In this document: positions 6,992-15,100 of the stretch, piece by piece | Layout of the letters: each line of letters starts with the position of its first letter | Numbering within the stretch: position 1 is the first letter of the stretch | Assembly (NCBI GenBank): GCA_017467815.1 | Contig: JAFUKI010000046.1 | Coordinates: forward strand, 1-52,722 | DNA length: 52,722 nucleotides | Source of the DNA: Clostridia bacterium | GTDB taxonomy: Bacteria; Bacillota; Clostridia; Oscillospirales; CAG-272 | Direction of reading: 5' to 3' | Notes under the pieces: model-generated | Told to the model about the DNA's origin: nothing | The model's input: only the letters and a program-made list of their open reading frames with translations | Database searches by the model: none | Program-made: the position numbers and the translations under genes

Positions 6992-7864
6992 GTGGAATAC
7001 CAACTGAAAGAATTCGAGCGTGTCATTCACATTGACAGAATTGCCAATATCCATTATTTTGAATTTACCAGCGAATACCATACCCTGATGGACCGGCACG
7101 AATTCCGTGAACTGATCTACGTGGACAGCGGATACATCGAGGTGAAGGCGGACAATTATGTGGGGGTCGTACAAAAGGGGGAAGTGATCGTACACAGAGA
7201 AAACGAAACCCATTCCATCAGCTGTCCCCTGGATATTGCCCCCAATGTAATCATCATCGGCTTTTCCTGTGAAAGTCCGGAACTGGACCGATTCGCCGTT
7301 GCACCCATTGTACTGTCGGAAAAACTGCAGCGTCTGCTGACCGATGTAATCAAGGAAGGACGCAGTGTGTTCCTTCCTCCATACGATGTACCGAACCTGC
7401 CGGATATGAAGAAAAGACAGGATTATCCCTTTGGCGCCGACCAGATGATCCAGCTGAAACTGGAAACCTTTTTCATTGAACTGGTCCGTATGTGCGCTTC
7501 CGAAACCCAGATAAGCCAGGATACGGGCGAAGGTCTGAAAATGCAGGAAATCCACGGATACATCCGGGAAAACTACCGAAAGCGGATCCATCTGGAGGAA
7601 CTTTGCTTCCTGTACAATACAAACAAGACCACCCTGTGCGCCAATTTCAAGGAAGAATACGGCACAACGGTGCTGGAATACATCAACGGCCTGCGGATCA
7701 AGGAAGTAAAACGGCTGCTGCGGGAGGAAAACTATAATCTGACACAGATCGCAGCCATGGTGGGTTTTTCATCGGTTCATTATCTGTCACGGATTTTCAA
7801 GCAGTACGAAAAACAATCCCCCTCAGCATACAGCAAATCCATCAAGGCAAAACTGATGATATAG
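6992..7864 (+). CDS. AraC family transcriptional regulator
   Basis: A 290-residue regulator. Residues about 10-110 form a cupin-like sensing domain (HEFRELIYVDSG and ENETHSISCP segments). Residues about 185-286 form a double helix-turn-helix AraC domain (HLEELCFLYNTNKTTL, then LTQIAAMVGFSSVHYLSRIFKQ). The start is a GTG at 6992 because GGAGGTG lies 5 nt before it; no ATG is better placed. It is divergent from the creatinase-like operon and converges with the DUF4838 gene, and both of those share the same upstream site. It most likely activates both in response to a sugar or small amide; the ligand is unknown. Confidence 0.9.
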   Translation: MEYQLKEFERVIHIDRIANIHYFEFTSEYHTLMDRHEFRELIYVDSGYIEVKADNYVGVVQKGEVIVHRENETHSISCPLDIAPNVIIIGFSCESPELDRFAVAPIVLSEKLQRLLTDVIKEGRSVFLPPYDVPNLPDMKKRQDYPFGADQMIQLKLETFFIELVRMCASETQISQDTGEGLKMQEIHGYIRENYRKRIHLEELCFLYNTNKTTLCANFKEEYGTTVLEYINGLRIKEVKRLLREENYNLTQIAAMVGFSSVHYLSRIFKQYEKQSPSAYSKSIKAKLMI

Positions 7865-7874
7865 AATACGAAAA

Positions 7875-7917
7875 ACCGGCAGAGAATGCAATCGTTCTCT
7901 GCCGGTAACTGTTTTTT
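7875..7917. terminator. Bidirectional terminator between convergent genes
   Basis: ACCGGCAGAGAA (7875-7886) pairs with TTCTCTGCCGGT (7895-7906), a 12-bp stem with an 8-nt loop. A T-run follows on the plus strand and an A-run precedes it, so it can end both the AraC gene and the convergent DUF4838 gene. Confidence 0.9.
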
Positions 7918-7951
7918 CTGATTTAAATTCCTTGCATTTTTCGCAAAAGAC

Positions 7952-9721
7952 TTATCTGTTTGTGATCGGGGGAATCCAATAACCCCATCCGGCGGCATCC
8001 AGCTTTGCCCAATCCGGTTCGTTATCGTAATCAATTCTCCGGAATTCGCAGGAATGGGTAATGTTGAATTTCTGCATTTCCCGGAAGGTCATGCGATGGA
8101 TCTGCACCATTTCTTCATTGAGCGCATCTTTTTCGGGACCGGGCTGCAATCCGTCAGCCGTTTTGCGCAGCAGGTAAAAACGGTAAATGTACAGCTGAAT
8201 ACGGGACTGACGTACATGGGCATAGGAGAGGGGATCGTCCGCAGCAGCTTTTTCCGCATTGTCAAACAATGCATCGGCGTGCTCCAGGAATGCTTTTTCC
8301 CCTTCAATTTCGGAACCCATACCCGGTACAAAGAGATAATTGTTGGTATATACGTGAAATGCACCGAAATTGGAGTGTACAGAACATTCCAGGGTGTAGT
8401 CGATATATTCCTGCATCCATTTGCCGGCGGCACCGTAATAATCATCCAAGAATTCTCTCATGTAGTTCCGGTAATCCTCTTTGCTCATCATGGGATTCCA
8501 CAGAAGACGGGCGACAAGATACCCTTTGAGTGCGCCGAATTCGCCGTCGGGAGATTCGATATTCCCCTGCTCAAAAACACCGATTGTTTTATTTTCGGCA
8601 AATAAGCGTATATTTTCCCACAGAGTGTCGAACTCGGGATGGGCAGCGTTGTAGACAGCGAAATTCACGATATAGTCCCAGATGTACAAATGATTGGCGA
8701 GCTTGGACCATGCTTTCAGCGTATCGTGGAAGATCACATCATTGCCCCAGGCAAGCTCCGGAGATACCGAGGCAAAGGGATAGCGGTGTCCGCAGTCGTT
8801 GGTGCATAACCGAATGAATACATCCGGATCGGGAACGGTGAGAACCGGCGGTTTGATGGTATACTGATAGGCAATCGTATCTACATGAACACCGGGGAAT
8901 TCTTCATGGATGTCCGCTTGAATACGGTTGACAAAACGGAGCATGGTACCCATACCGGATTGTTCTTCTGCATTGACAGCCAGACATTTTTCACAGGTGC
9001 ATCCGCCGCTGTTGCCGTCCGACTGAGAGATGGAAATGATTTTAGCGTGAGGATTATTCCGTAAGGTCTTTTTGGCATTGGCAAGAACCGTCTGATAAAT
9101 TTCTTCGTCACACAGACAAAGTCTGGAAGCGGTCTCAGCATCTTTTTCGGAAAGCGCCTCCAATGTATGTACAAAGCCGCCGGCATAACCCAGTCCGCCG
9201 CCAACACGATCCGTGAGCTTGTGACGGAAAGTGTCGTTGATTTTCAGCTTGGCACTGATAAATTCATCGGATTGAGAATGCCAGTATGAATTACGGTATT
9301 CAAAAAACGGAACTTCTTTCAGATAAGCATTCTGCAGAGCAATGGTATCTGCCTTGGGAACCCGTTCAAAATCATTGGTATAGAAACGGCAATTACAGAA
9401 CTTTTCTAAGAAAGTATACACACAGTAAAGCGCACCGCGTACACCGGAGCCGAGAAGGAAGAGCTTTTCGCCTTCTGTTTTGATGATGTATCCCTCATCT
9501 CCCAAAGAAGAAGTGTCTTCGGCGGAGGGACGGTTTGTATAGCCGATACAGATTTCTTTCTCCGTAGCAGGTTCTGCATCGGTATAAACCGGCAGTTTGG
9601 CACCGCTGATTTTTTCCAGATAGGACGAGAGTTCCGAGGCAGCAGTTTGCTCGGACAGCGCTGCATCGTGCCGCAGGATGATCCGATAGTCGGACTGATG
9701 GTCTTTTACAAGATGAAACAT
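7952..9721 (-). CDS. DUF4838 carbohydrate-active protein
   Basis: A 589-residue protein. Residues about 1-125 resemble the GH20b/alpha-glucuronidase N-terminal domain (SELSSYLEKISGAKLPV, then GYIIKTEGEKLFLLGSGVRG). The core is DUF4838, recognisable by ISISQSDGNSGGCTCEKC near residues 230-247 and the following TIM-barrel-like strands. DUF4838 proteins are found in polysaccharide-use clusters and are suspected glycosidases, but activity is unproven. There is no signal peptide, so a cytosolic oligosaccharide substrate is expected. It is a single-gene unit whose promoter (9797-9860) copies that of the creatinase-like operon, placing it in the same predicted AraC regulon. Confidence 0.8.
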   Translation of the reverse strand: MFHLVKDHQSDYRIILRHDAALSEQTAASELSSYLEKISGAKLPVYTDAEPATEKEICIGYTNRPSAEDTSSLGDEGYIIKTEGEKLFLLGSGVRGALYCVYTFLEKFCNCRFYTNDFERVPKADTIALQNAYLKEVPFFEYRNSYWHSQSDEFISAKLKINDTFRHKLTDRVGGGLGYAGGFVHTLEALSEKDAETASRLCLCDEEIYQTVLANAKKTLRNNPHAKIISISQSDGNSGGCTCEKCLAVNAEEQSGMGTMLRFVNRIQADIHEEFPGVHVDTIAYQYTIKPPVLTVPDPDVFIRLCTNDCGHRYPFASVSPELAWGNDVIFHDTLKAWSKLANHLYIWDYIVNFAVYNAAHPEFDTLWENIRLFAENKTIGVFEQGNIESPDGEFGALKGYLVARLLWNPMMSKEDYRNYMREFLDDYYGAAGKWMQEYIDYTLECSVHSNFGAFHVYTNNYLFVPGMGSEIEGEKAFLEHADALFDNAEKAAADDPLSYAHVRQSRIQLYIYRFYLLRKTADGLQPGPEKDALNEEMVQIHRMTFREMQKFNITHSCEFRRIDYDNEPDWAKLDAAGWGYWIPPITNR

Positions 9722-9796
9722 GGTAACCTCCTTATGGAAAGAATATAGATCAAATAAAAGTTAATAACGCGATCACATTTTTTATATATTACACGT

Positions 9797-9860
9797 ATTA
9801 TATATTTTTGTTGTTGCCATTGTATTTCTGCACTGTAAATAATCTTTGTACAATACCAAG
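9797..9860 (-). promoter_or_regulatory. Activator-type promoter and operator of the DUF4838 gene
   Basis: The -10 is TATAAT (9797-9802) with ATACAA (9820-9825) at the -35. The block CTGTAAATAATCTTTGTACA (9833-9852) then follows, continuing with ATACCAAGG. It matches 6904-6923 at nearly all positions and at the same distance from the -10. The 5' untranslated region is about 70 nt. Confidence 0.7.
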
Positions 9861-9893
9861 GTGCTTTTCGATCGGTTTCTTTTTTCAAGAAAC

Positions 9894-10058
9894 AAAAAAA
9901 AGACTATCGTTCCTATGACGATGATCCAATAACAAGGAAATTATGGGTTCTATAACAAAAGTTGGGGTCAGAGAAAACACCAATGAAAAAGGTTCGAGCA
10001 TATCTGAATCTACAATTCTTTCTTTCAACTTCTTCATTGGATCTTCTTTACCCCAACT
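9894..10058 (-). terminator. 3' region of the corrinoid operon with long inverted repeat
   Basis: The gap 9722-10087 holds the DUF4838 promoter and this block. AGTTGGGGT (9960-9968) and CCAATGAA (9980-9987) pair with TTCATTGG (10033-10040) and ACCCCAACT (10050-10058), giving a long imperfect hairpin. Further on, ATCGT/ACGAT (9906-9922) followed by eight T residues on the minus strand could terminate transcription from 10088. A 68-codon TTG-started frame (9885-10091) crosses the repeat and is not accepted as a gene. Confidence 0.4.
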
Positions 10059-10087
10059 ATAGACATGGAGCTGTTTATGTTCTGATC

Positions 10088-11599
10088 TCAAAACATCATG
10101 CCCATCATGTATTGCTCCACAAAAACGGAGTCCGTGGAAAGTTCCAGAATTTCTGCGTCTCCGGCAATACGGTAACAGGTGTCGCGGAAGTTTTTGCTTA
10201 GAAGCAGCATGGCGGCTCCGGTCAGGGATGCATTGCCTACCACACGGATCTTATCCTGCAGACCGGCGGGGATCAGACCGATGTATTCGGCGTTTCCCAT
10301 ATCCAGATACTTCCCGAATCCGCCGGCGATAATGGCATGATCCACATCCTCCGGCTGGATACCGGCAGAAGCAGACAGGGCAGTCATCCCGGCGCATATG
10401 GCACTCTTGGCAAGCTGCAGCATACGGATGTCGGACTGATCCAGCGTCACACTGTCTTTCAGCGTAACCGTTTCCTCCTCCAGATACCCGGTTTCATCCA
10501 GGATACCAAGACGAAGCAGACAGGCTGCCGCATCCACAAGTCCGCTTCCGCAGATCCCTACAGCAGGCTTGTCCCCGATCACGTGACAAACTGCCTGATT
10601 ACCGTGGACGGCAACCTTGTCAATGGCTCCGGGGGCACCGCGCATCCCCATGGAAATGCCCACACCTTCAAAAGCCGGACCGGCGGCGGTGGAGCATACA
10701 GTCAGTTTTCCCTTTGTCCACAATCCCATTTCCCCATTGGTACCAATGTCCGCAAACAGGGCACTTTCCGCCGATTCGCAAAGGCGTGTGGCAAGAATAC
10801 CGCAGGTGATGTCCGCACCGATGAAAGCCGCCATACACGGGGGCAGATACACCGGTGTGTCCGGCTGAATACAGGATAAACCAAGTGCGTCCGCGGTTAC
10901 CGTTTCACCGAAGGAACGGTGTACGGTGAACGGGGCGTGGGACAGGGGTTCTGTATCGGTTTCGGTCAGAAGATACAGCATTACCGTGTTGCCCGTCAGC
11001 ACGATCCCGTCAATTTCTTCGGCAGATACAGATGCTTTTCGGGCAAGAACCGCGAGAATATCGTCTATGGCAGAACGGATGGACAACGCCAGGGACTCCG
11101 CTTTTCCGTCCAGCGCGGCTTCGATACGGGAAATGACATCCGCGCCCCAGGCAATCTGCGGATTGAGACAGGCGGCTTCGCAAAGCAGTGTACCATCCGT
11201 GTCATATAATCCGGCGGCAATCGTCGTAGTACCGATGTCAATCGCCGCACCGTAATGTACAAAGGCAGGATTCAGGGGGAATTCCGGCATTTCTCCATCG
11301 GTTACCGCTTTCACATCCCCGGCATCCGACTGCAGCGTAACCACGGAACAATCCCCCAGCACAGCAGTGAGACAGGCAAAACGGAACCCTTTTTTCAGTT
11401 CTTCTTCCGTCAGAAGATTCTTTTCGCTTTCACTGAGGGGAGACAGATCCCCCGTGGCGATAACTTTGCATTTGCCGCACCGTCCGTGACCGCCGCAGGG
11501 CTGCTCACTGCCCAGATATTCCGAAATGGACTTCCCGGCAGTGACGGTACGGGGACTTCCGTTCACGGTCAGGGTAATGGTTCTGGTTTCTGTGTTCAT
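10088..11599 (-). CDS. RACo-type reductive activator of corrinoid proteins (ASKHA/2Fe-2S)
   Basis: A 503-residue protein with an N-terminal 2Fe-2S ferredoxin-like domain (C35, C41, C44 and C76; CGGHGRCGKC) and an ASKHA ATPase-like C-terminal part (DUF4445-type) starting with AAIDIGTTT (118-126). Members include AcsV, RamA-like proteins and RACo. They use ATP to reduce inactive Co(II) corrinoid to Co(I) so that the methyl-carrier protein can re-enter catalysis. It is the last gene of the operon with the corrinoid protein, a URO-D family methyltransferase and a DUF2284 protein, which is the expected partner set. AAGGAC lies upstream of the ATG. Confidence 0.9.
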   Translation of the reverse strand: MNTETRTITLTVNGSPRTVTAGKSISEYLGSEQPCGGHGRCGKCKVIATGDLSPLSESEKNLLTEEELKKGFRFACLTAVLGDCSVVTLQSDAGDVKAVTDGEMPEFPLNPAFVHYGAAIDIGTTTIAAGLYDTDGTLLCEAACLNPQIAWGADVISRIEAALDGKAESLALSIRSAIDDILAVLARKASVSAEEIDGIVLTGNTVMLYLLTETDTEPLSHAPFTVHRSFGETVTADALGLSCIQPDTPVYLPPCMAAFIGADITCGILATRLCESAESALFADIGTNGEMGLWTKGKLTVCSTAAGPAFEGVGISMGMRGAPGAIDKVAVHGNQAVCHVIGDKPAVGICGSGLVDAAACLLRLGILDETGYLEEETVTLKDSVTLDQSDIRMLQLAKSAICAGMTALSASAGIQPEDVDHAIIAGGFGKYLDMGNAEYIGLIPAGLQDKIRVVGNASLTGAAMLLLSKNFRDTCYRIAGDAEILELSTDSVFVEQYMMGMMF

Positions 11600-11620
11600 A
11601 TACCGTGTCCTTCTGCTGTT

Positions 11621-12172
11621 TTACAAAGTAAAGAGAACGGCGCCGAAATAGGTAACGGTATTCGCACCGTTTATGTATTTCATATCCGATACTGCTGCCA
11701 GACGGGAAACATTGACGCCGTATGCTTCAAGAGAAGCCAGCGCAAGTTCCGGATGTACACAGGGTTTATCTTCCTGCTTGGCACAAACTTCACAGGCACC
11801 GCATCCTCCGACGCTCAGATGCAGGTATTTTACCGGCACATTCGCGGACAGATGCTTCTCAAAGGTGTGGGAAAGACGGGACATGGCGTGTCTTGCTTCG
11901 ATCATGCCCTCGAAGTCGTAGCTGTCTTCCAGCTGACCGATGTACTGGTATACCAGCGCATGGGAGTAGGTTTTCAGTTCCGCCATCAGCGCATTGATCT
12001 CGCCCACATCCGGGGGACACATCCAGCATTTTCCGTACATACCACAGGAATTTGCCGCGCACATATCTCTGAAACGGGTATCCGTTTCGATCTTATCGGC
12101 TGCAATCACCGAAACATTGCTTGCACCCAGCTCTTTGGCTGCAGCCATGAGATTCTCAAACATTTTTTCCAT
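11621..12172 (-). CDS. DUF2284 Cys-rich putative metal-binding protein
   Basis: A 183-residue DUF2284 protein. Two Cys groups are visible: C38, C43, C49 and C52 (CGMYGKCWMCPP) and C124, C127, C130 and C138 (GGCGACEVC). Both could hold Fe-S clusters. DUF2284 genes recur beside corrinoid methyltransferases and RACo-like activators in anaerobes; a role in electron delivery to the activator is plausible but unproven. The ATG at 12172 is preferred to a GTG at 12181 because AGGTG lies 6 nt before it. The gene overlaps the end of the methyltransferase gene by 17 bp, indicating coupling. Confidence 0.8.
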   Translation of the reverse strand: MEKMFENLMAAAKELGASNVSVIAADKIETDTRFRDMCAANSCGMYGKCWMCPPDVGEINALMAELKTYSHALVYQYIGQLEDSYDFEGMIEARHAMSRLSHTFEKHLSANVPVKYLHLSVGGCGACEVCAKQEDKPCVHPELALASLEAYGVNVSRLAAVSDMKYINGANTVTYFGAVLFTL

Positions 12173-13166
12173 AAAACGCACCTACAACTTTGAAGAAAGC
12201 ATGGATGTTTTCCCAGGGGGTAAGGGGCGGAATGTCGCATCCGGAAGATATTACAAAGTTGGGATAAGTATGGCAGGCATTCATTACCGCCAGGGTAGCT
12301 TCTTCTACCGTTTCCGGTGTACCCATACGCAGAACACCTGCAGGATCCACATTCCCCATAACGGGCACATCGGAGGGGAACTTTTCGATCATTTCCTTCA
12401 GATCAATGGAATTGCCGAAATGATAAGCGGCGGCACCGGTGGAAAGGATGGAGGGTACCATTTCGGGTGTGTTGTCGCCGCAGTTGTGGTATACGATGAT
12501 GAAGGATTCGTCCTGTACAGCGTCCACGATCTTCTTAACATAGGGGGCGGAGAATTCTTCTTCCAGCATGGGAGAGAGCAGTCCCGCAACCGGTTCTGCC
12601 ATAACAATTCCGTTGGCACCGGCAGCTTTGTACGCTTTGGCATATTCGATCAGGAATGCAGTAGCCTTTTCCAGTACCGTATGTACCATATCCGGTTCGT
12701 CATAGCAGTCCATCATGATCTCGGACACATCCAGAAGCCGCGCCGCCAGAGAGTAGGGACCGATAATGCCTGCCAGAACAGGGCGGTCCGTGATCCGACA
12801 GACCACATCTTCAATGGCTTTCAGATACACACCGGTTCTGCCTGCGCCGATGGGGGGAACGGCAAGGGCATCCGCTTCGGCTTCATCATGGATCAGTCTG
12901 CCGACAACGGTGGGCACTTCCGTATCCGAAAAACGTACATCCGCACCGAAGCATTCTGCCTCAACGGACAGATCCATAAAGCTGACAGAAGCGGCGGAAT
13001 CGGTATTCTGTGCCACCAGAACCATACCTTCAGCCTGCTTGGCGCTGTCGGCGATCAGTTCCTTCAGGGAGATGTTCATCAGACTGATGCAGGGGAAGGA
13101 CAGAATGGGAAGGGCTTTTTTGCTGGAGGGAAGTTCCTTCAGCCAGTCATGCATATTTCTTTTCAT
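12156..13166 (-). CDS. MtaA/CmuA-type (uroporphyrinogen decarboxylase family) methyltransferase
   Basis: A 336-residue URO-D-fold protein with the zinc site of corrinoid methyltransferases: H227 and C229 in YHNCGDN, plus C310 in SSGCDIPP. GIIGPYSLAARL (134-145) and VMAEPVAGLLSP (188-199) are typical family blocks. Such enzymes move a methyl group between a corrinoid protein and a thiol (coenzyme M in methanogens, other acceptors in bacteria) or demethylate the growth substrate. The start is ATG 13166 with AAAGGA 9 nt upstream. The longer frame to 13355 runs back into the corrinoid gene and lacks a ribosome site. Substrate and acceptor cannot be read from sequence. Confidence 0.88.
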   Translation of the reverse strand: MKRNMHDWLKELPSSKKALPILSFPCISLMNISLKELIADSAKQAEGMVLVAQNTDSAASVSFMDLSVEAECFGADVRFSDTEVPTVVGRLIHDEAEADALAVPPIGAGRTGVYLKAIEDVVCRITDRPVLAGIIGPYSLAARLLDVSEIMMDCYDEPDMVHTVLEKATAFLIEYAKAYKAAGANGIVMAEPVAGLLSPMLEEEFSAPYVKKIVDAVQDESFIIVYHNCGDNTPEMVPSILSTGAAAYHFGNSIDLKEMIEKFPSDVPVMGNVDPAGVLRMGTPETVEEATLAVMNACHTYPNFVISSGCDIPPLTPWENIHAFFKVVGAFYGKNV

Positions 13167-13211
13167 ATACAAAAATCCTTTAAAATAGAATAAATAAATG
13201 ACGATTAAACC

Positions 13212-13259
13212 TGTTTTGGCTGAAAAAAACTTATCCTCAAGCTTTTTCCAGCCAAAACA
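13212..13259 (-). repeat. Intercistronic hairpin between corrinoid and methyltransferase genes
   Basis: TGTTTTGGCTG (13212-13222) pairs with CAGCCAAAACA (13249-13259), and an adjacent A-run/T-run lengthens the stem. It fills most of the 115-bp gap inside the operon. No strong T-run follows on the minus strand, so it is more likely an mRNA-processing or partial-attenuation hairpin that keeps the corrinoid message abundant. Confidence 0.55.
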
Positions 13260-13281
13260 AATGCATATATCCAGTTGAAAC

Positions 13282-13920
13282 TCAGTTGTTCTGGCAGATA
13301 GCCAATGCTGCGTCTGCTGCGCTTGCGGCATCGGAGGTGTATACGTCAGCACCAATGTTCTTGCAGAAGTCTTCGTTTACGGGTGCGCCGCCGACCATGA
13401 TCTTTACCTTGTCGCGGATCCCCTTTTCTTCAGCCAGCTTTACAACTTCTTCCATAACACCCATGGTAGTGGTAAGCAGTGCGGAGCAGCAGATGATCTG
13501 GCAGTTCTGATCAATAGCGGTCTGTACAAAGGTTTCGGGGGATACATCGGTACCCAGGTCAACAACTTCCAGACCCTTGCCTTCCATCATCATCTTAACC
13601 AGGTTCTTACCGATATCGTGGAGGTCGCCCTGAACGGTACCGATACATACCTTACCGGTAGCTTCAACACCGGCCTGTACCAGATGGGGCTTCAGGATCT
13701 GTACACCCATGTTCATAGCGCGTGCGGCAACCAGAACTTCGGGAACGTGAACCTTGTTTACCTTGAAGTTTTCGCCTACAACGGACATACCGTCCAGCAG
13801 GCCTTCATTCAGAATCTTCTGGATATCAGCGCCTTCGTCGATAGCGGTCTTAACCAGCTCCTGAACGATTTTTGCCTTACCCTTCTGAACATTTTCGGAA
13901 ATAGCAGCAATAGTACTCAT
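13282..13920 (-). CDS. Corrinoid (B12-binding) methyl-carrier protein from internal start
   Basis: The 212-residue C-terminal module, if translated from its own ATG at 13918-13920, is a standard corrinoid protein of the MtaC/MtbC type. It has an N-terminal helical cap (about 1-85) and a Rossmann B12 domain with GDLHDIG (98-104), where H101 is the lower cobalt ligand. AAAAAAAGGAGCCAATC-ATG is an excellent ribosome site inside the AraC-corrinoid frame. The protein carries a methyl group on cobalt between methyltransferases; its partners here are the URO-D family enzyme, RACo and DUF2284 proteins downstream. Confidence 0.85.
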   Translation of the reverse strand: MSTIAAISENVQKGKAKIVQELVKTAIDEGADIQKILNEGLLDGMSVVGENFKVNKVHVPEVLVAARAMNMGVQILKPHLVQAGVEATGKVCIGTVQGDLHDIGKNLVKMMMEGKGLEVVDLGTDVSPETFVQTAIDQNCQIICCSALLTTTMGVMEEVVKLAEEKGIRDKVKIMVGGAPVNEDFCKNIGADVYTSDAASAADAALAICQNN

Positions 13921-14865
13921 GATTGGCTCCTTTTTTTCGTTTGTATTCTTATTATTTGATAACTGTATTCGGGATTTCCGGTAATCGCTGGGGGTCATGC
14001 CCTCGGATGCGGAAAAAACACGGCGGAAAGAAGAAAGATCCTTGAAACCGCATCTGTGGGAAATCTCACTGATGGGCAGGACAGTTTCCGTCAGCAGTTT
14101 GCAGGCGTGACTGTAGCGCACCTTGCGGAGATAATCGGAAAACATCTCTCCGGTAAGCCGTTTGAACAGCCGGCTCAGATGGGCTTTGCTGACAAACAGC
14201 CGATCCGCAATGCTGCCCAGTGTCAGATCGTTGTCGGCAAACTCTGCTTCGATGATCTCAATGGTTCCTGTAACCAGACGCCAGTCCTTGGATCTGACAT
14301 AGGAAATATTTTTCACGGATTCGCCCACGTAGCGTCCCAGAAGGATCAGCAGCAGGGACAGGTGTGCTTTTACCGCTTCATGCCATTCCTGTTTCTGACC
14401 GGTGATTTCTTCTGTGATACGGGCGCAAAGGTCCAGCAGCTGACTCCGGGATCTCTGGGTCAGTACCGCACATCCCACATTCAAACCATCCTCAAAAACA
14501 CCGTAGCAGTACCGCAGTCCTTCTTCGTTGGCAACCGTACCGTCGAACCAGTCTGCGGGATCAAACCAAAGCCGATGCACCACCAGACTTTCGCCGGTGT
14601 TCTGGGAAAAATACCCATGCTCTACATCGGAACCGATTACAAAAGCATCTCCTGACTGGCAGGGAATCGCCTGTTCCAGGATCAGATGGGTCCCTTCGCC
14701 CGACAGAACAATGCCGATTTCTACAATATTGTGGGAATACATCTGCTTTGGGAAATTGCCGGGGGTGTATACAGCCTCGAAAGCAGTGACTGCCTGGCAA
14801 ACCGGGACATCATCCAGAATCGCTTTTGTGATGTGTGACGTAAATGCCGATCCGTCAAGCGCCAT
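13282..14865 (-). CDS. AraC regulator fused in frame to a corrinoid protein
   Basis: One open frame of 527 residues. Residues about 1-300 are an AraC regulator: a cupin-like N-terminal half (HNIVEIGIVLSGEGTHLI) and a double helix-turn-helix (LGSIADRLFVSKAHLSRLFKR, ISEISHRCGFKDLSSFRRVF). After a roughly 14-residue polar linker (NNKNTNEKKEP) it continues without a stop into a complete corrinoid protein from residue 316. The start is ATG 14865, preceded by AGGGGGTGAT; the longer frame to 14934 has no such site. The normal arrangement is two separate genes, so either this is a true fusion or the regulator lost its stop codon. A strong internal ribosome site suggests the carrier is also made alone. 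Confidence 0.8.
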   Translation of the reverse strand: MALDGSAFTSHITKAILDDVPVCQAVTAFEAVYTPGNFPKQMYSHNIVEIGIVLSGEGTHLILEQAIPCQSGDAFVIGSDVEHGYFSQNTGESLVVHRLWFDPADWFDGTVANEEGLRYCYGVFEDGLNVGCAVLTQRSRSQLLDLCARITEEITGQKQEWHEAVKAHLSLLLILLGRYVGESVKNISYVRSKDWRLVTGTIEIIEAEFADNDLTLGSIADRLFVSKAHLSRLFKRLTGEMFSDYLRKVRYSHACKLLTETVLPISEISHRCGFKDLSSFRRVFSASEGMTPSDYRKSRIQLSNNKNTNEKKEPIMSTIAAISENVQKGKAKIVQELVKTAIDEGADIQKILNEGLLDGMSVVGENFKVNKVHVPEVLVAARAMNMGVQILKPHLVQAGVEATGKVCIGTVQGDLHDIGKNLVKMMMEGKGLEVVDLGTDVSPETFVQTAIDQNCQIICCSALLTTTMGVMEEVVKLAEEKGIRDKVKIMVGGAPVNEDFCKNIGADVYTSDAASAADAALAICQNN

Positions 14866-14980
14866 CCGATCACCCCCTTTTCTCCTGTCAGACCATTCTG
14901 CCGGCTGCAGGATGTCGCAGGGAATGTAATTCATGGAAACGAAGAACCATGCAGTCAGATTTCCGTCGCATCAGGCTCTA

Positions 14981-15023
14981 CACCAATTATACACATTATA
15001 GCACAATTTGCCGGATATTTGAA
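14981..15023 (-). promoter_or_regulatory. Promoter of the AraC-corrinoid operon
   Basis: TTCAAA (15018-15023) and TATAAT (14995-15000) are 17 bp apart with an extended TGC-TATAAT. CACCAATTAT (14981-14990), just downstream of the -10, also occurs at 43329-43338 in the promoter of the 16-gene operon. No cobalamin riboswitch is recognisable in the roughly 125-nt leader. Confidence 0.65.
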
Positions 15024-15100
15024 GTGGGTCGTGTTGCTTCTTTTCCGGATCTCAGGGAACAAAACGACGCTTCCGGGAGAAGAATACCGATGTATACAGA

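Noticed and set aside
9885..10091. TTG-started 68-codon minus-strand frame after the RACo gene
   Set aside because: It crosses a long inverted repeat and an A/T-run, has no recognisable family and only a weak start; it is kept as a note in the intergenic feature.
14866..15100. Cobalamin riboswitch before the corrinoid operon
   Set aside because: No B12-box or matching long-range pairing could be recognised in the leader.
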